Part shown: one piece after another, positions 62,256-64,000 of the stretch
How positions within the stretch are numbered: the stretch's first letter is position 1
How the letters are laid out: every line of letters begins with the position of its first letter
From: Microbulbifer sediminum
GTDB lineage: Bacteria; Pseudomonadota; Gammaproteobacteria; Pseudomonadales; Cellvibrionaceae
Direction: 5' to 3'
NCBI RefSeq assembly: GCF_021729035.1
Contig: NZ_JAJSAP010000003.1
Span: forward strand, 62,001 to 126,000
DNA length: 64,000 nt
Notes under the pieces: model-generated
Databases searched by the model: none
Told to the model about the DNA's origin: nothing
What the model saw: only the letters and a program-made list of their open reading frames with translations
Translations under genes and position numbers: made by a program

Positions 62256-63016
62256 TACGTCAATGCCCCCCAGTAGCTGAATATAGACTCAAACGCCTGC
62301 GTGAAAATATTGCCAAACGTCGCTGCAAGCATGGCCAGCAGGATCAACCCCACAAGGACCTTGATTGGTATGCTCAACATAAACATATTTATCTGTGGCA
62401 TTGATCTCGCAGCCAGGGCCATGCAGATATCGAGAAACAGCAGGACTACAACCACTGGCAAAACAAGCACCACACCCAGCGTAAACATGAGCCCGAATTG
62501 CGAAATCACTGCATTCCCCCCAATTCCGGCAATCCCCCCGCCGAGAGGGATACTGGAAAAACTGTAAATAAACGCCTTCAAAAATGCGTGATGGTAATCA
62601 GCGAGAAAAAACACCAGCACTGCCGTTGAAAGAATCGCGGTACCAAGCAAGGGGGACTGGGCCCCACTCGCGGGGTCAACTGCCGCGGCCACCCCGAAGC
62701 CCATCTGCATATCCAGGAGCCTGCCACCAAAACTGAAAACTGCGAAGGCAGCAAAGACACCAAAGGCCATCAGGAGGCCAATGACCACTTCCTCCATGAC
62801 AAACACAGCTAACTCGAGCGCCGTCCCTATCCCGCCAATTGCGGCTGTCTTGACCAGCGGTGATATGCCGACTGCTGTAATGACGATAAGCAGTACGGAT
62901 ATCCGCGCGGGAACTTTTGCCAGTGAGAATAGCGGGCTGAAGAAAACAAGTGGCGACAGCCTTGTTGCAACCAGCAATACGGACAACAGCCATTCACTCG
63001 AAAACTGTAAACTCAT
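62255..63016 (-). CDS. fliR: Flagellar export gate protein FliR
   Basis: 253 aa from ATG 63016; the frame is open further upstream but overlaps fliQ. Six or more membrane helices (LAVFVMEEVVIGLLMAFGVF; GFGVAAAVDPASGAQSPLLG; MALAARSMPQINMFMLSIPI). The plug-region motif with QINMFMLSIP is the family mark. TGAGGTG site 8-14 nt upstream. 11 nt after fliQ. Confidence 0.95.
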   Translation of the reverse strand: MSLQFSSEWLLSVLLVATRLSPLVFFSPLFSLAKVPARISVLLIVITAVGISPLVKTAAIGGIGTALELAVFVMEEVVIGLLMAFGVFAAFAVFSFGGRLLDMQMGFGVAAAVDPASGAQSPLLGTAILSTAVLVFFLADYHHAFLKAFIYSFSSIPLGGGIAGIGGNAVISQFGLMFTLGVVLVLPVVVVLLFLDICMALAARSMPQINMFMLSIPIKVLVGLILLAMLAATFGNIFTQAFESIFSYWGALT

Positions 63017-63027
63017 CCTCGAGCACC

Positions 63028-63303
63028 TCAGAGCCCCTGCAGGATCTCTGGTATCCTTCCAATCAACCCACCAGCAAAAGTTGTAATCTGTGCAATTATC
63101 CAGCCGCCAAATGCAATCAGAGCCAGCCCGGCAACCAGCAGTTTGGGAATAAATGTCAGGGACATCTCCTGCAACTGTGTGACCACCTGAAAAATACTGA
63201 CGATAAGCCCAACAATCAGCGTGAGCCCCAAAACCGGAACTGACACCTTTATTGCGACCCATAGCATTTGAGAAAGCAGGGAAACTGCCAGATCTTCACT
63301 CAT
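63028..63303 (-). CDS. fliQ: Flagellar export gate protein FliQ
   Basis: 91 aa with two membrane helices (VPVLGLTLIVGLIVSIFQVV; LLVAGLALIAFGGWIIAQIT) around the conserved TQLQEMSLTFIPK loop. Overlaps the TPR gene stop as ATGA. First recognised structural gene of the run. Confidence 0.95.
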   Translation of the reverse strand: MSEDLAVSLLSQMLWVAIKVSVPVLGLTLIVGLIVSIFQVVTQLQEMSLTFIPKLLVAGLALIAFGGWIIAQITTFAGGLIGRIPEILQGL

Positions 63304-64000
63304 AGTGTCTTATCGGACTGACCGCCATTCCGGCTCTCATATTTCCGCAAATGATCCATCAGCGAAGCCTTGCCATTACCCAGCGGTTGGTCCAGCATCC
63401 CGCCCAGGACTTTCGCCGCAACCTTTTCCTTGCCCTTCAATTGCAGCATTATGCTCTTTGCGTAAACCGCACCGAAAGAGAACTTATTCAGCTTGAGAGC
63501 GGTATCAGCCTCGCGCCGCCCCTCATCAAGCTTGTTCTGGAACACCAATGCAACAGCCAGTCCACCATGAACTTCTGAGTTGTTCCGGTTGGCCTCAATA
63601 CCCTTGCGAAAGACATCTTCCGCCCGCTCGAACTGGTGCTTGATGATGTAAGTCCACCCCAGAGTGTTGTAATTACCCACCTGGTTGGGATCGATTTCGA
63701 GTGTTTTCCTGAAATAGCCCTCTGCCAGGTCCAGGTCCTTGTTCAACAGGGCAACAAGGCCCTTTCCCTGCCATCCCCGGGGACTTTCTGGCTCGCGCTC
63801 GGCCACCAGATCAAAGAGCTTTTTCGCTTCACCGGTTTCCTGCTCTTCAATAGCACGGTTACCCAGGACGGTCGCCGCATCGACATTTTCGGGATCGTGG
63901 GCGAGAACCTCGCTCGCTGTTTTGACAGCTGCCCCCATGTCGAAGTTATCCATCTGGATGAGCGACAGGTAACCTCGGAGCTTATTATCTGACTTTTTCG
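63300..64000 (-). CDS. TPR-repeat protein upstream of fliQ (5' end outside the window)
   Basis: At least 233 residues; the frame is open to the right edge and the residues before the first visible Met (KKSDNKLRGYLSLIQ) look coding, with no ribosome site at that Met, so the N-terminus is missing. It carries several TPR units (AATVLGNRAIEEQETGEAKK; WQGKGLVALLNKDLDLAEGY; YNTLGWTYIIKHQFERAEDV; VHGGLAVALVFQNKLDEGRR). The 4-nt overlap with fliQ places it in the flagellar operon. TPR proteins of this kind act as assembly or pilotin-like scaffolds; a specific role cannot be assigned. Confidence 0.8.
   Translation of the reverse strand, partial: KKSDNKLRGYLSLIQMDNFDMGAAVKTASEVLAHDPENVDAATVLGNRAIEEQETGEAKKLFDLVAEREPESPRGWQGKGLVALLNKDLDLAEGYFRKTLEIDPNQVGNYNTLGWTYIIKHQFERAEDVFRKGIEANRNNSEVHGGLAVALVFQNKLDEGRREADTALKLNKFSFGAVYAKSIMLQLKGKEKVAAKVLGGMLDQPLGNGKASLMDHLRKYESRNGGQSDKTL

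Overview
The window looks like chromosomal DNA of a marine, salt-adapted gammaproteobacterium of the Cellvibrionales/Microbulbifer or Alteromonadales type. This is inferred from a TonB-receptor carbohydrate locus, ectoine-type genes, GC-rich coding sequence and a full Gram-negative flagellar set with L- and P-ring genes. No rRNA, tRNA or CRISPR array was seen.

Layout. (1) 1-10.4 kb, minus strand: a maltodextrin locus. It holds a GH13 amylase lipoprotein (cut by the window edge), a flavin-dependent tryptophan-halogenase-like protein, a TonB-dependent receptor, glucokinase, MalG, a MalE-MalF fusion and MalK. Together they would cleave, import and phosphorylate alpha-glucans. (2) 10.7-18.3 kb: a small TPR protein, a secreted M20 amidohydrolase, an ectA-ectB-ask operon that lacks ectC, an RhlE-type DEAD-box helicase and a GNAT acetyltransferase. 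(3) 18.4-24.5 kb: an accessory, AT-richer zone. It has a surface lipoprotein with a Gly/Thr/Asp linker, small lipoproteins, a gene remnant, a G16 tract and a REP-associated (Y1) transposase flanked by inverted arrays of a GGGTGTCCC-type element.

(4) 24.5-43.0 kb, minus strand: one giant gene (6142 aa) of YD/RHS repeats. It has a fibronectin-like insert, a LysM domain in place of a recognisable RHS core, a hydrophobic segment, and an AT-rich C-terminal tip with a peptidoglycan-binding fold and an M15-type zinc peptidase motif. A lipoprotein gene starts 2 nt after its stop codon. I read the pair as a peptidoglycan-targeting polymorphic toxin and its periplasmic immunity protein.

(5) 44.5-64 kb, minus strand: about 25 tightly overlapping genes for a complete flagellar export gate, ATPase complex, MS-ring, rod, P/L rings, hook and C-ring proteins, ending in a sigma-28-like factor. 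FliG is missing from its usual place after fliF, where an unrecognised ~120-aa protein sits. FliM has no visible CheY-binding N-terminus, FliF and FlgD are short, and FlgH lacks a lipobox cysteine. This suggests a secondary (lateral-type) flagellum or a derived export organelle rather than the main chemotactic flagellum. The filament, stator and hook-associated genes are not in the window.
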